The position numbers and the translations under genes were made by a program. Positions 26,264 through 36,255 of a DNA stretch of 64,000 bases are shown here, one piece after another (position 1 is the first letter of the stretch; the number at the start of each line of letters is the position of its first letter). The notes under the pieces were generated by a model. The model had not been told where the DNA came from and did not search any database. It saw only the letters and a program-made list of their open reading frames with translations. This DNA is from Spartinivicinus ruber (lineage in GTDB: Bacteria; Pseudomonadota; Gammaproteobacteria; Pseudomonadales; Zooshikellaceae): the NCBI RefSeq assembly GCF_011009015.1, contig NZ_CP048878.1:4990354-5054353 (forward strand). The letters are read 5' to 3'.

Positions 26264-27535
26264 TTATAACCTAGCCAGCTCAATTTGCGGACGTTTCATG
26301 GGTAACAATCCAGAAGGACGCCAAATCATCATCAGAACCATTAGTAAGCCAAAAAGTAACATTCGATATTCCTGAAACTCTCTCGCTAACTCCGGTAACA
26401 CTGTCATCACAACTGCAGCTAGAATAACCCCCACTTGCGACCCCATTCCTCCTAATACAACGATCGCCAAGATAATTGCGGACTCGATAAAAGTAAATGA
26501 TTCCGGACTAATAAAGCCTTGTCGAGCTGCAAAAAAAGCCCCTGCAAAACCAGCAAAAGAAGCACCCATGGTAAATGCAGATAACTTAATTACTGTTGGA
26601 TTTAGGCCAAGTGAACGGCAAGCAATTTCATCTTCTCTTAACGCTTCCCATGCTCTGCCTAAGGGCATTCTCAATACTCGGTTAATAACAAACAAAGTAG
26701 CTAATACTAAAACTACCGCCAATATATATAAAAATATTACTTTATAATTACTCTCATAGGGGATTCCCACAAACTCATGAAAAGCAATATTACCTTCTTC
26801 CTTAACTCGTCTACCAAACTCAAGGCTAAATAAGGTGGGTTTAGGAATTTGACCTATACCATTAGGTCCTCCTGTCAGCTCAGTCCAATTATTAAGTAAA
26901 ATTCGAATTATTTCACCAAAACCTAAGGTGACAATAGCTAAATAATCTCCCCTTAACCGCAAAACTGGAAAGCCTAAAATAAAACCAAAAAATGCAGCTA
27001 ATAAACCTGCAATTGGTAAACTCATCCAAAAAGAAAACTGATAATATTCTGCTAACAATGCATAGCTATAAGCGCCAACTGCATAGAAACCTACATATCC
27101 CAAGTCCAGTAAACCAGCTAGTCCTACAACAATATTTAATCCTAAACCTAGCATCACATAAATTAAAGTGAGTGTTGCCAAGTCAATAGAACTACGAGTC
27201 GAAAAAAAAGGCCATAGTAAAATAATGCCTAAACCAGTCATTACCAATAGTTTTTTTGTTGTATCGCTTGAGCCAACAATTGCAGGTATTTTACTGGGTA
27301 AAATAGGAAGCTTAGCTCCTAAACTAACTAAACCTGTTAAAGGCAACTGTTCTCTAAAGAGCTGATAAAAGAATACGACAACCATTGCAGATACAATCAT
27401 CCACCAGACAGTTTGATCAGCGCTTACTATAACTAAAGTTGTTCCTTGTGGTGTTAGTTTAACTCCTAATAGCAACACGGTTAAAACAAGTGTCGCAATT
27501 GCAGCAACCAGAGCATTAAGTAGATTTTGCTTCAT
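26264..27535 (-). CDS. livM: Branched-chain amino acid ABC transporter permease LivM
   Basis: A 423-residue inner-membrane permease with many hydrophobic helices. Family segments include [27 protein letters not shown], a LivM hallmark, and [18 protein letters not shown], the cytoplasmic loop that contacts the ATPases. The N-terminal extension of about 110 residues before the core also occurs in enteric LivM. Its ATG overlaps the livH stop by 4 bases, so translation is coupled. Confidence 0.95.
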   Translation of the reverse strand: MKQNLLNALVAAIATLVLTVLLLGVKLTPQGTTLVIVSADQTVWWMIVSAMVVVFFYQLFREQLPLTGLVSLGAKLPILPSKIPAIVGSSDTTKKLLVMTGLGIILLWPFFSTRSSIDLATLTLIYVMLGLGLNIVVGLAGLLDLGYVGFYAVGAYSYALLAEYYQFSFWMSLPIAGLLAAFFGFILGFPVLRLRGDYLAIVTLGFGEIIRILLNNWTELTGGPNGIGQIPKPTLFSLEFGRRVKEEGNIAFHEFVGIPYESNYKVIFLYILAVVLVLATLFVINRVLRMPLGRAWEALREDEIACRSLGLNPTVIKLSAFTMGASFAGFAGAFFAARQGFISPESFTFIESAIILAIVVLGGMGSQVGVILAAVVMTVLPELAREFQEYRMLLFGLLMVLMMIWRPSGLLPMKRPQIELARL

Positions 27536-28458
27536 ACTTTTTCAACCTCTGGTTTGCCAAGTATACCTGTTGGCATAAATAGCAATATGAACACTAAGAA
27601 TAGAAAGGCTACAACATCTTTATACTCTGTACTTAAATAACCAGCTGTAAATGCTTCTGCAATGCCTAACAAAATTCCTCCTAACATAGCACCTGGAATA
27701 CTACCAATGCCACCTAGCACTGCTGCGGTAAATGCCTTTAATCCTGCTATAAAACCCAAATAAGGGTTTATCACACCATAATATAAACTAAGCAATACAC
27801 CTGCTATAGCGGCTAATGCAGCGCCAATAACAAAGGTAAGAGAAATTATTTTATTAGTATCTATTCCCAAAAGATTGGTCATCGTTAAATCTTCAGCACA
27901 TGCTCTGCAGGCTCTGCCCATTTTAGAACGGCTTATAAACAATGATAAAATGGTCATTGAAACAATAGTAACCACGAAAATTACTAATTGCATATACGAT
28001 AAAGTTACATGAAAACTTTCAGCGGGACCAAAGTTCCACCCACCTTCAATTAAAGAAGGCATAGCAATATCTCTAGAACCTTGTCCCAGGCGGACATAGT
28101 TTTGGAGAAATATTGACATCCCTATTGCTGATATTAGAGGAATTAGTCGATTGCCTCCCCGCAACGGACGATAAGCAATTCGCTCAATACTCCAACCATA
28201 GGTGCTAGTAATAATCATGCTAATAATAAAAGCAGCCACTAATAAAACAACAAGGCTATCCAAACCAAGCATCATTAGCCCAGCTAATACAATAAATGTT
28301 ATATAGCTACCTATCATATATACTTCGCCATGGGCAAAATTAATCATACCAATAATGCCGTACACCATTGTATAACCTATAGCAATAAGTGCATAGGTGC
28401 TACCAACAGTCAGACCATTCAACAGCTGTTGAATAAAATAGTAAATGCTTTCTGACAT
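27532..28458 (-). CDS. livH: Branched-chain amino acid ABC transporter permease LivH
   Basis: A 308-residue permease with about eight hydrophobic helices, the E. coli LivH length. The family opening [20 protein letters not shown] and [16 protein letters not shown] are present, as is [16 protein letters not shown] near the end. It forms the membrane channel with LivM. It lies 218 bases after livJ, with a hairpin between that could lower expression relative to the binding protein. Confidence 0.95.
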   Translation of the reverse strand: MSESIYYFIQQLLNGLTVGSTYALIAIGYTMVYGIIGMINFAHGEVYMIGSYITFIVLAGLMMLGLDSLVVLLVAAFIISMIITSTYGWSIERIAYRPLRGGNRLIPLISAIGMSIFLQNYVRLGQGSRDIAMPSLIEGGWNFGPAESFHVTLSYMQLVIFVVTIVSMTILSLFISRSKMGRACRACAEDLTMTNLLGIDTNKIISLTFVIGAALAAIAGVLLSLYYGVINPYLGFIAGLKAFTAAVLGGIGSIPGAMLGGILLGIAEAFTAGYLSTEYKDVVAFLFLVFILLFMPTGILGKPEVEKV

Positions 28459-28644
28459 TATTTAAGCCTTTATGTACTTTGAAAACACTACAACAATGCG
28501 TTACTTTCAGAAAAAAACATTACTAGTAAAAGAGTTTTTTACTTGAAGCCAGATAGTCAATTATTTATTTTATAAATTCTTGCTTTAATGAGAAAAATCT
28601 AAAACCTCATTAATTAGATAATTTAATACAAACCTGACAAAGCA

Positions 28645-28660
28645 GGGGCTTTTCAGCCCC
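28645..28660 (-). terminator. Hairpin after livJ (partial terminator)
   Basis: GGGGCT pairs with AGCCCC over a 4-base loop, 17 bases after the livJ stop. On the minus strand it is followed by TGCTTTG, a weak T tract. It may let some transcripts end after livJ and so favour binding-protein production. Confidence 0.5.
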
Positions 28661-28676
28661 AACAAAAGGCATTTAA

Positions 28677-29855
28677 TCATTTCAAAATAGATTTACTGCC
28701 ATCTGCATGCCATTTATAAACAACAAAGCTGAAGTCCTTTAAATCACCTTTTTTATCAAAAGCCAAGGTTCCAGTAGGGGTTTTAAACTGATTATTGCGT
28801 AATGCTTTTGCAACAGTTTCCGGTTCAGATGACTTAGCAATATTCATAGAATCTGCGATTACTTGTACTGCAGAGTAAGCAGTAAAAACAAATGGTCCAG
28901 AAGGGTCTTGACCTTTTTCTTTAAATGCCTTAACCAGTTTGGCATTTTCCGGGTCTTCATCAAAACTTTTTGGCAAAGTTACCAACAGTCCTTCTGATGC
29001 TTTCCCTGCTATAGCACTAATATCTTTATTACCTACACCTTCAGGCCCCATAAACTGTACATTTAGGCCTTTTTCAGCAGACTGTCTTAAAATTAATCCC
29101 AATTCAGGATGATAACCACCATAATAAATAAAATCTACGTTCTCTTTTTTTAACTTGGCAATCAAAGCAGAAAAGTCTTTATCCCCTGAAGTCACCCCTT
29201 CAAATAAGACAACGGAAATATTGTTTTTTTCTAGCACATTCTTAACTGCAGTAGCAATTCCCTCACCATATTGTTGTTTATCATGAATAATTGCAACACG
29301 TTTAGGCTTGATTTTTTCTACAATGAATTTTCCCGCCGTAGGTCCTTGCAAACTATCCAGCCCAATTGTTCTAAAAACTAGATTATAACCCCTGGTAGTA
29401 ATATCAGGGTTGGTCGATGCTGCTGTAACCATTAACACGCCTTCATCTTCATAAATATCCGATGCTGGTTGTGTTGAATTAGAGCATAAGTGTCCTATTA
29501 CATAACGAATTCCATCATTCACTATTTTATTTGCTACCGCAACAGCTTGTTTAGGATCACAGGCATCATCGTATACTACACCTTCAAGGGTATTACTATT
29601 TGCCCCCCCCATTTTATTCACTTGCTCAATAGCCATTTTAGCTCCAATAAACTGCATATCCCCATATTGGGCAACAGGGCCAGTGACAGGGCCTGCTAGT
29701 GCTATTTTGATTGTTTCAGCAGAGGCTAGTGTGGAAGACAGAATCGGTGCCGTTATTACTAAAGCAGCAACTGTTTTGGTAATTTTTTTTATCATTTGCT
29801 GTTTTAGCATCTTCTTATTAGTCATCATTATATTTATCATTGCTTTGCCTTTCAT
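28677..29855 (-). CDS. livJ: Branched-chain amino acid ABC transporter substrate-binding protein
   Basis: A Leu/Ile/Val-binding protein of up to 392 residues. The signal peptide (TVAALVITAPILSSTLASA) precedes a type I periplasmic binding fold, with mature start ETIKIALAGPVTGPVAQYG and family segments YVIGHLCSNSTQPASDIYEDEGV and VMVTAAS-like text. The first 20 residues are Met/Lys-rich and several Met codons could start translation; the start is therefore uncertain within about 60 bases. A run of eight G lies in the codons near 29603-29610. It heads the livHMGF genes and delivers branched-chain amino acids to LivHM in the periplasm. Confidence 0.93.
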   Translation of the reverse strand: MKGKAMINIMMTNKKMLKQQMIKKITKTVAALVITAPILSSTLASAETIKIALAGPVTGPVAQYGDMQFIGAKMAIEQVNKMGGANSNTLEGVVYDDACDPKQAVAVANKIVNDGIRYVIGHLCSNSTQPASDIYEDEGVLMVTAASTNPDITTRGYNLVFRTIGLDSLQGPTAGKFIVEKIKPKRVAIIHDKQQYGEGIATAVKNVLEKNNISVVLFEGVTSGDKDFSALIAKLKKENVDFIYYGGYHPELGLILRQSAEKGLNVQFMGPEGVGNKDISAIAGKASEGLLVTLPKSFDEDPENAKLVKAFKEKGQDPSGPFVFTAYSAVQVIADSMNIAKSSEPETVAKALRNNQFKTPTGTLAFDKKGDLKDFSFVVYKWHADGSKSILK

Positions 29856-30551
29856 CGATCCATCAGCATATTAATTTTTATAGATAATGGGCGTATAGAA
29901 GTTACTTCATAACTGTTCACTTAGCGACATTGCTTTCACCAACTAAGAAACAGCTTCCAGCATTATTAGATACTATCTGTATACCAAAACATTCACACGT
30001 TCTTTCTAGGCTTACAACTTCCTTGCGCCCTGGTCTTTACTTTCTTTTGAGCCCTTAATAAGTACCTTTATTCTTAAATGATGTCTTTATTAGCAGTTTC
30101 TCCCTCCCTATAGAGTTTTCTCCCGCTAAATTTAGCCCCATATAAGACAGGCAGTTATCTCTATAGTCTATGCAATTTTTGACTAAAAAAATGTGCTACA
30201 ACAATCTCTTCTTATATAATTTTAGACAACAATATGACATCTAAATAATTATTTTTTATATAAAGCTGTTTTTAGTTATTTTCCCTCATAACACTTAAAG
30301 TACATCAAGTATCGTTAGCTTGCAAAGGATTAAGCCTCGACTAAAGTCGACAAAGAATCAGTACAACCACAAAAAATGGAGTAATTAATCAATTTAATAC
30401 AATAAAATCTAAATAAAGTATTAATAATAATTTAAAGAAGAAGTTAATTGATAGGTTTGTTTGTGAAAACTTTCCTTGTTTACTTAAAAAGATCCTTAAG
30501 AAAAACAAACTTAGGTGGACTCTTATTGCCCACCTCTAGTGGAAAAGGAAG
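29856..30551. other. AT-rich intergenic region upstream of livJ
   Basis: About 700 bases lie between livJ and the leftward binding-protein gene. The livJ promoter must be in the first part. A small hairpin CGACTAAAGTCG is at 30338-30349. The far end holds the terminator at 30500-30535. I see no gene. Confidence 0.5.
30500..30535 (-). terminator. Intrinsic terminator after the orphan binding-protein gene
   Basis: AGGTGG and CCACCT pair over an 11-base loop at 30513-30535. On the minus strand they are followed by AAGTTTGTTTTT, so termination fits the gene ending at 30552. Confidence 0.75.
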
Positions 30552-31292
30552 TTATTGCAGAAAACGCTCTTCTATTTGCTTAACGACGCCCTCTTGCGCC
30601 ATTTTCTCATAAGCTTTTTGTAACTTGTCTATAATTTCATCAGGCACTTGTTTATTGACGGCAAGATAAAGGTCTTTTCGTTGAATAATAAAAACCTTTT
30701 TGACTGGTACATTATGTTTTTGAGCAAGTTGAGGGCCAGCAGGATCACTGGTTGCCCATACGTCAATTTGCCCCTTGTTCAGCTTATCTAAAAGACGTTG
30801 GTCTTGTAGTGAGGTAATCAAACTAAAGCCTTTGCTTTCTAAAAACTTAGCCTTAGCATCTCCTTTATAACCTCCCACTCGCAGCTTCTTTGCATCATCC
30901 AAGTTCTTTATTTCAATACTGCTGTCTGTTTTGGCAACAAATATCCAGTCATTTCGGGTAATTGGCCCAACCCACTTAAAATTAGGTTCCCGTTCAGGGG
31001 TCCGTACTGTCGTATAGATAGCATAGCCTGGCTTGGTTTGAGCCTGCTCTAAAATCTTACTCCAAGGAAAGCGTAACGTAAAAGTACAAGTTATCTGAGC
31101 CCGTTTACACATCTCACGTAAAATGACAGTAGCTAACCCATCCACCTTCTCTTCACGAGCAAACTTTTTCCCAGTAGTACTCATATTAAATGGGGGATTA
31201 TTTTCGGTGAGCAGGTTTAATTTATAGCTGGCCCCCATTGCTATTGTAGTAACCAAGCTACAACAGATAAGAGTGAATATTCTGGTGTACAT
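30552..31292 (-). CDS. Periplasmic solute-binding protein, family 3, orphan
   Basis: A 246-residue protein with a signal peptide (IFTLICCSLVTTIAMGAS) and a family-3 binding fold. NLLTENNPPFNMS opens the mature part; KVDGLATVILREMCKRA, FRFPWSKILEQAQ-like text and YTTVRTPEREPNF follow, typical of a branch often annotated only as transporter substrate-binding. Two cysteines (CKRAQITC) may form a disulfide. GAGAGGA precedes the ATG closely, and a terminator follows the stop, so it is monocistronic with no transporter partner. Confidence 0.85.
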   Translation of the reverse strand: MYTRIFTLICCSLVTTIAMGASYKLNLLTENNPPFNMSTTGKKFAREEKVDGLATVILREMCKRAQITCTFTLRFPWSKILEQAQTKPGYAIYTTVRTPEREPNFKWVGPITRNDWIFVAKTDSSIEIKNLDDAKKLRVGGYKGDAKAKFLESKGFSLITSLQDQRLLDKLNKGQIDVWATSDPAGPQLAQKHNVPVKKVFIIQRKDLYLAVNKQVPDEIIDKLQKAYEKMAQEGVVKQIEERFLQ

Positions 31293-31886
31293 TAATTCCT
31301 CTCGAACTACTCAGTTTTCTATTTTTCTAGCTGGTAATCACTCTGAAACTGAAAAAATGAGCCTCCTACTCTCCAGCTGCCGCACATTCACAGGGTGCAA
31401 CACTAACCAGCCACCAAGCCCTTTATCTGGGCGGTCTGACCTATTATACGCTCGTTTTGATACTCACTAATAGTCACCCTTATAACATAAGACTTACAGC
31501 GTACAATTATTGACCTTATCTGACATCAGGTTAGCCAAGTTCCCAGTGACTAGCCAGTAACGCCCAAGCTTTGTCTTATATTAGACTTTACTACACTGCC
31601 TTCCTATCTGACTATTTTGACATATAATCAAGACAACACATTTCAAACAATCGTTTTAATTGTGATATTATACCCCTTTACTTGACACTGAAGCTCACTA
31701 TACCTAGCACTATCTTTAATATAGGTCTTCAGCTTCAGCAATAAAACAATACGACATGTAATGCATCAAATGCTGATTAAGTAGTGGCTAAATAAGGGCA
31801 TAAAGCAACTAAACAAGATCAACTCACCAACAAATTGAGTGCTTATAACTAGCTAAGTTCCAAGTTCAGCAAAACCAGGAGGAAGT
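31293..31886. other. Divergent intergenic region
   Basis: About 590 bases between a leftward binding-protein gene and the rightward SDR gene. TTGACA-like and TATTAT-like boxes occur (for example near 31616 and 31668), but none forms a convincing pair. I see no gene. Confidence 0.45.
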
Positions 31887-32699
31887 ATGAATCAAGCTTT
31901 TAACTTTAATAGCAAACGAGTTTTTGTAATGGGCGGCACTAGTGGCATAAATCTTGGCATTGCTAAGTGTTTTGCCAGCCATGGTGCTCAAGTTGCAGTT
32001 GCCAGTCGCTCTCAAGAAAAAGTAGATAAAGCCGTAAGCGAACTACAAACGCTCGGTGCAGAAGCTATTGGCTTTAGCGTTGATGTTCGCGATGCAGACA
32101 AAGTAAAAGAAACATTCAAACTGGCCCATGCACAATGGGGTGAATTTGATGTATTAGTTTCAGGCGCAGCAGGTAACTTTCCATCCCCTGCTTTAGGTAT
32201 GTCTGCCAATGGCTTTAAGTCTGTTGTCGATATTGACTTATTAGGAAGCTTTAACGTATTACAGGCTGCCCACCCTTACCTCACCAAGCCAGGAGCCTCT
32301 ATCATTAATATTTCCGCACCACAGGCCTTTGTTGCATCTCCTTTACAAAGCCATGTTTGCGCAGCAAAAGCTGGGGTTGATATGCTCACTCGTGTGCTTG
32401 CCTTAGAGTGGGGAGTTGACGGCATCAGAATCAATTCAATCGTTCCAGGCCCGATTGAAAATACTGAAGGAATGAAACGACTAGCACCAACACCAGCCAT
32501 TCAACAAGTCGTGCAAAAAACTGTTCCTCTCAACCGGCTCGGAACGACCGATGATATAGGCCATATGGCTATGTTTCTCGCTTCAGATTATGGTAGCTAT
32601 GTGAGCGGCACGGTAATACCGGTTGATGGTGGCTGGTCACTAGGTGGAACGACAACCGCTATGAATGAACTACTGAAAATGCTTAAAGGAAAAAGCTAG
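31887..32699 (+). CDS. Short-chain dehydrogenase, 2,4-dienoyl-CoA reductase (DECR)-like
   Basis: A 270-residue Rossmann-fold SDR with the nucleotide motif GGTSGINLGI and ASRSQEKV after the second strand, suggesting NADPH. The usual YxxxK tyrosine is absent: the segment reads HVCAAKAG, as in the DECR branch (human DECR2 has HAGSAKAA). VPGPIENTEGMKRL also matches that branch closely. DECR enzymes reduce 2,4-dienoyl-CoA so that unsaturated fatty acids can enter beta-oxidation; this is the likely role. AGGAGGAAGT before the ATG is a strong ribosome binding site. The gene stands alone. Confidence 0.8.
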   Translation: MNQAFNFNSKRVFVMGGTSGINLGIAKCFASHGAQVAVASRSQEKVDKAVSELQTLGAEAIGFSVDVRDADKVKETFKLAHAQWGEFDVLVSGAAGNFPSPALGMSANGFKSVVDIDLLGSFNVLQAAHPYLTKPGASIINISAPQAFVASPLQSHVCAAKAGVDMLTRVLALEWGVDGIRINSIVPGPIENTEGMKRLAPTPAIQQVVQKTVPLNRLGTTDDIGHMAMFLASDYGSYVSGTVIPVDGGWSLGGTTTAMNELLKMLKGKS

Positions 32700-33004
32700 A
32701 CTATTCTTTGCTCTGCTTGCTAATGCTTGTTTTTAGCAAGCGGATGCCTTATGTGCCCATCATTATACTTTCATAGACTCGCATCCTAGTACTACTACGT
32801 ATAAAATGTGCCCGCTTTGGGTTAGGTCAGCCAAAGCTTTTATGTTCTGAAGAAAAACTCGAGCTAGTTAGAATACTTCACCAGATACCAAAGATTCTGG
32901 GGGTTCCAGCTAGTACTCCTAGCTTATGATTCCTTTGGTTTTTGCTTTCTTTGGCAACCATAGGTAAATCAGCGAGTCAGCTATCGTTAGTAATAGGATG
33001 TAAT
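32700..33004. other. Intergenic region with 9-bp hairpin
   Basis: Contains GCTTGCTAA (32715-32723) complementary to TTAGCAAGC (32733-32741), a likely transcript end for the SDR gene but without a T run. The rest should hold the promoter of the symporter gene. Confidence 0.5.
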
Positions 33005-34333
33005 GTGAAACAACTTGCTAAGCTTTATTTTTCGTCATCGCTGCTAATGCGTATTTTCATCGGCTTTTTAGCTGGTTCAGCCATTGGCTGCGCTATGTGG
33101 TTATTGGGCACACCCGAACAAACAACAAGTGCACTGCAATATATCAAGCCATTTGGTGATTTATTGGTCAGCATGTTAAAGATGATTGTTGTGCCAGTCA
33201 TTTGTTTCTCGTTAATCGTTGGCTCTGCAAGCTTACCCATTCAACGCTTTGGCAAAGTTGGACTAAAAGTAATCGGGTGGTATTTACTCTGCTCTTTTCT
33301 AGCTGCAGCGATAGGTGCTTTAATGGCTACGGCATTTAACCCAGGCAGCGAAGCAGCTTTAGAGGCTTGGGAAAGCATTGCTGCTACCAGCCAAGTTCAA
33401 GAAGCAGCTGAACTAAAAGCTACGCAAGCTGAAGCAAAACAAGGTGGTATCCTTAGCATTTTATTGAGCATGTTCGAAAACCCATTCGGAGCATTAGCCA
33501 ATGGTAATTTTTTAGCTATCATCACCTTTTCTATTTTATTTGGCTTAGCACTTAGAGTGTTGCTTGAAAGCAGCAAAGATGAGCAACAAAAGAATGCGCT
33601 CAATAAACTAATGGAGATCATTTCCGCTGGACGGGATATTATTTTTAAGCTTGTAGATTGGATTTTAGAATATACTCCTGTTGGTGTATTTGCTTTATCT
33701 ATTGCAAACTTCAGCGCCTACGGCCCTAAAATTGCCGGACCCTATGTAGAAGTAACTGTGGGTGTTATTGCTGGTGTCTTGGTAATGGTTTTCATTGCCT
33801 ACCCTTTACTACTTGCCCTTGTAACAAGGCGTAACCCCATCCCTGTCATGAAAATCATGCAAGAAGCTATTATTACTGCTTTCATTACTCGTAGTAGTGC
33901 TGCCACCCTGCCTGTTTCTATACGCGTTGCCGAAGATGATCTCAAGGTAAAAAATGAGCTAGCAAGCTTTTCCTTACCATTAGGTGCAACCATTAATATG
34001 GATGGTGTTTGTGTCCATCTCCCTATGTTTGCCATTTTGGCAGCCAACATGTTTAGTATGGAGCTGGGCTTTAGTGCACTAGTAGTATTGGTAATAACCA
34101 CGGTGCTTGCCTCAATTGGTGCTGGTGGTGTTCCTGGCGGTAGTCTGATGTTGTTGTTTATTATTTTACAAGCAATGGGCTTGGATCCTACTCAAATTTC
34201 TATCATTGTTGCATTGGCATTAGGCATTAACCCAATTTTGGATATGTTTGAAACAGCCAATAATGTTACTGGAGATTTAGTCTGCACCTATGCCGTAGCA
34301 TCAACTTCAGACTTAATTGATAAATCAGCTTAA
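33005..34333 (+). CDS. Dicarboxylate/amino acid:cation symporter (DAACS family, GltP/DctA-like)
   Basis: A 442-residue inner-membrane transporter with about eight helices and two re-entrant loops. The family transport core is seen in AFITRSSAATLPVSIRVAEDD, the serine-rich HP1 region, then LPLGATINMDGVCVH, ASIGAGGVPGGSL and NPILDMFETANNVTGD. It imports glutamate, aspartate or C4-dicarboxylates with Na+ or H+. An insert of about 50 residues (AWESIAATSQVQE...) before TM4 is usual in some subgroups. The start is GTG at 33005: AGGA lies 6 bases upstream, and the protein then begins MKQLAKLYF, as in relatives. Confidence 0.9.
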   Translation: MKQLAKLYFSSSLLMRIFIGFLAGSAIGCAMWLLGTPEQTTSALQYIKPFGDLLVSMLKMIVVPVICFSLIVGSASLPIQRFGKVGLKVIGWYLLCSFLAAAIGALMATAFNPGSEAALEAWESIAATSQVQEAAELKATQAEAKQGGILSILLSMFENPFGALANGNFLAIITFSILFGLALRVLLESSKDEQQKNALNKLMEIISAGRDIIFKLVDWILEYTPVGVFALSIANFSAYGPKIAGPYVEVTVGVIAGVLVMVFIAYPLLLALVTRRNPIPVMKIMQEAIITAFITRSSAATLPVSIRVAEDDLKVKNELASFSLPLGATINMDGVCVHLPMFAILAANMFSMELGFSALVVLVITTVLASIGAGGVPGGSLMLLFIILQAMGLDPTQISIIVALALGINPILDMFETANNVTGDLVCTYAVASTSDLIDKSA

Positions 34334-34343
34334 AACTCAAACC

Positions 34344-34376
34344 GGCCAGGCACAGTCTGGCCTACTATTCTTTTCA
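34344..34376 (+). terminator. Probable intrinsic terminator after the symporter gene
   Basis: GGCCAG (34344-34349) pairs with CTGGCC (34357-34362) over a 7-base loop, followed by TACTATTCTTTTC. The T tract is interrupted. Confidence 0.55.
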
Positions 34377-34441
34377 TAGTTTTTTAATATTTCGTACCTG
34401 ATCAAGAACATGGGTATTTCTTAGTCACAAAGGACTCTATT

Positions 34442-35314
34442 GTGCAGTCAGTTTACTCTGGTATTTTCTGTACTATTTTTGGTTACTTTTTATTTAGCCT
34501 GATGGACGCTATTGGCAAATGGTTAACCCAAAGTTATAGCATTGCTGAGATCACTTTCTTTAGCTCTTTATTCAGCTTGTTACCTGTTAGCTTTATGCTG
34601 ATAAAAATACCACCTAAAAAACTACTTTCAACTCAACGCCCGACTCTTCACCTGTTGAGAGGCATCATTATTCTAGGGCTCCGTTTAACCGCTCTGTTTG
34701 CTTTTAGCTTAATGCCACTGGCAGATGGCTTTGCCATTATTCTCACTGGCCCCATTATACTTTGTATAATATCTCCCTTTTTATTAGGAGATAAAAATAC
34801 AATACATCAGCACCTTGCTATAGGGATTGGGTTTATCGGTGTACTGGTTGTCTTAAGACCAGGATTTACAACGTTTAATGTAGGAATTGTAGGTGCTTTA
34901 GGGGCAGCAATCTGCTTTGCATTAAATACAGTATTAATGAAAAAAATGAGTGCCACTGAAAATAAAGGCTCAATGCTTTTCTATGGTATGAGTTTTACTA
35001 TTCTTGCTTCTGGTTTACTAATGATTCCTTCTTTTTCCATGCCAGGACTACTAGACTTATCCTTATTTGCTGCTTGCGGTTTGGCTGCTGGCTTTGCACA
35101 AATTTTCATTTTTAATGCGTTAAAAACTGTGTCAGCTTCTATGGTAGGTGCATTTCAGTATTCATGCATCGTTTGGGGAATAGTTATTGGCTATCTGGTT
35201 TGGCAAACAAAGCCTGATATTTTTATTATTCTTGGCTCTATTTTTATAGTCATTAGTGGAATCACCATTACCAAAATGGCTAAAAAATATCAAACTCAGC
35301 AACTATCAAAATAA
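34442..35314 (+). CDS. EamA/DMT-superfamily transporter
   Basis: A 290-residue membrane protein with ten hydrophobic helices in two EamA repeats (about 5-135 and 145-285). Family text includes SLMDAIGKWLTQ at the start, RGIIILGLRLTALFAFSLMPLADGFAI, and IGIGFIGVLVVLRPG. Members usually export amino acids or other metabolites; the substrate here cannot be told. The start is GTG, with AAAGGA 7 bases upstream. It ends before a terminator shared with the aap operon. Confidence 0.85.
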   Translation: MQSVYSGIFCTIFGYFLFSLMDAIGKWLTQSYSIAEITFFSSLFSLLPVSFMLIKIPPKKLLSTQRPTLHLLRGIIILGLRLTALFAFSLMPLADGFAIILTGPIILCIISPFLLGDKNTIHQHLAIGIGFIGVLVVLRPGFTTFNVGIVGALGAAICFALNTVLMKKMSATENKGSMLFYGMSFTILASGLLMIPSFSMPGLLDLSLFAACGLAAGFAQIFIFNALKTVSASMVGAFQYSCIVWGIVIGYLVWQTKPDIFIILGSIFIVISGITITKMAKKYQTQQLSK

Positions 35315-35351
35315 CTGAAAATCCAAAGAACATTTAAAGGGAGACTGGTGA

Positions 35352-35397
35352 AAATAAAAACTGTGGCAAATCAGTTCTGTTATCCTGATTTACCACA
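35352..35397 (-). terminator. Terminator of the aapJQMP operon
   Basis: Bases 35362-35374 pair with 35385-35397 (13 bp, one wobble). On the minus strand the stem is followed by GTTTTTATTTT, giving a good terminator 49 bases after the aapP stop. It may also stop rightward transcripts from the DMT gene. Confidence 0.8.
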
Positions 35398-35445
35398 TAG
35401 AAGAGTAAGCTTTTAACTATTTTGGATCAGTAAATTAACTATTCA

Positions 35446-36222
35446 TTAGTGCTGTAAAATCTGACTTAAGAATAGCTGAGTTCGCTCTGACTGAGGGTTG
35501 TTAAAGAATTCATGGGGCTCATTTTCCTCAACCACTTGCCCTCCATCCATAAAGATTACCCGATTAGCAACGGTTTTAGCAAAACCCATCTCATGTGTTA
35601 CACATAGCATTGTCATGCCATCTTCCGCCAGCTCAATCATAGTATCCAGCACTTCTTTAATCATTTCGGGATCAAGTGCTGAGGTCGGTTCATCAAATAA
35701 CATTATCTCAGGGTTCATACATAAACTTCGCGCAATTGCTACCCGTTGCTGTTGGCCACCCGATAATTGACCGGGGTATTTATTAGCCTGATCAGGTATC
35801 TTAACCCGCTCCAGATAATGCATTGCAGTTGCTATTGCTTCTTTACGTGGTTTTTTACGAACCCAAACCGGTGCTAAGCAGCAGTTTTCCAGCACTGTCA
35901 AATGTGGAAATAGGTTAAAATGTTGAAACACCATCCCCACTTCACGACGAATGCTTTCAATATTCTTAACATCATTTGTCAATGGGGTGCCAGCAACTAT
36001 AATTTCACCCTGCTGGTGTTCTTCCAACCGATTAATACAGCGAATCGTGGTGGACTTACCTGAACCAGAGGGGCCACAAATTACAATCCGCTCCCCTTTG
36101 TTCACTTTCATATTAATATCTTTTAAGACATGAAATTCGCCATACCATTTATTGACATTGCGCATTTCAACCATCACTTCATCACTAACTTGCATGCCAG
36201 GCTTATCTGTTTTTTCTAACAT
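35446..36222 (-). CDS. aapP: General L-amino acid ABC transporter ATP-binding protein AapP
   Basis: A 258-residue polar amino acid ABC ATPase: Walker [11 protein letters not shown]-loop FQHFNLFPH, signature [15 protein letters not shown], Walker [14 protein letters not shown] and switch THEMGF. The N-terminal [20 protein letters not shown] is typical of the AapP/GlnQ group. It energises the AapQ-AapM permease and is the last gene of the operon. Confidence 0.95.
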   Translation of the reverse strand: MLEKTDKPGMQVSDEVMVEMRNVNKWYGEFHVLKDINMKVNKGERIVICGPSGSGKSTTIRCINRLEEHQQGEIIVAGTPLTNDVKNIESIRREVGMVFQHFNLFPHLTVLENCCLAPVWVRKKPRKEAIATAMHYLERVKIPDQANKYPGQLSGGQQQRVAIARSLCMNPEIMLFDEPTSALDPEMIKEVLDTMIELAEDGMTMLCVTHEMGFAKTVANRVIFMDGGQVVEENEPHEFFNNPQSERTQLFLSQILQH

Positions 36223-36255
36223 GTAAATAACCTCTAAATCTTGAAACCTAATTGG

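Noticed and set aside
33397-34101. Leftward frames within the symporter gene
   Set aside because: Antisense shadows of a conserved membrane transporter.
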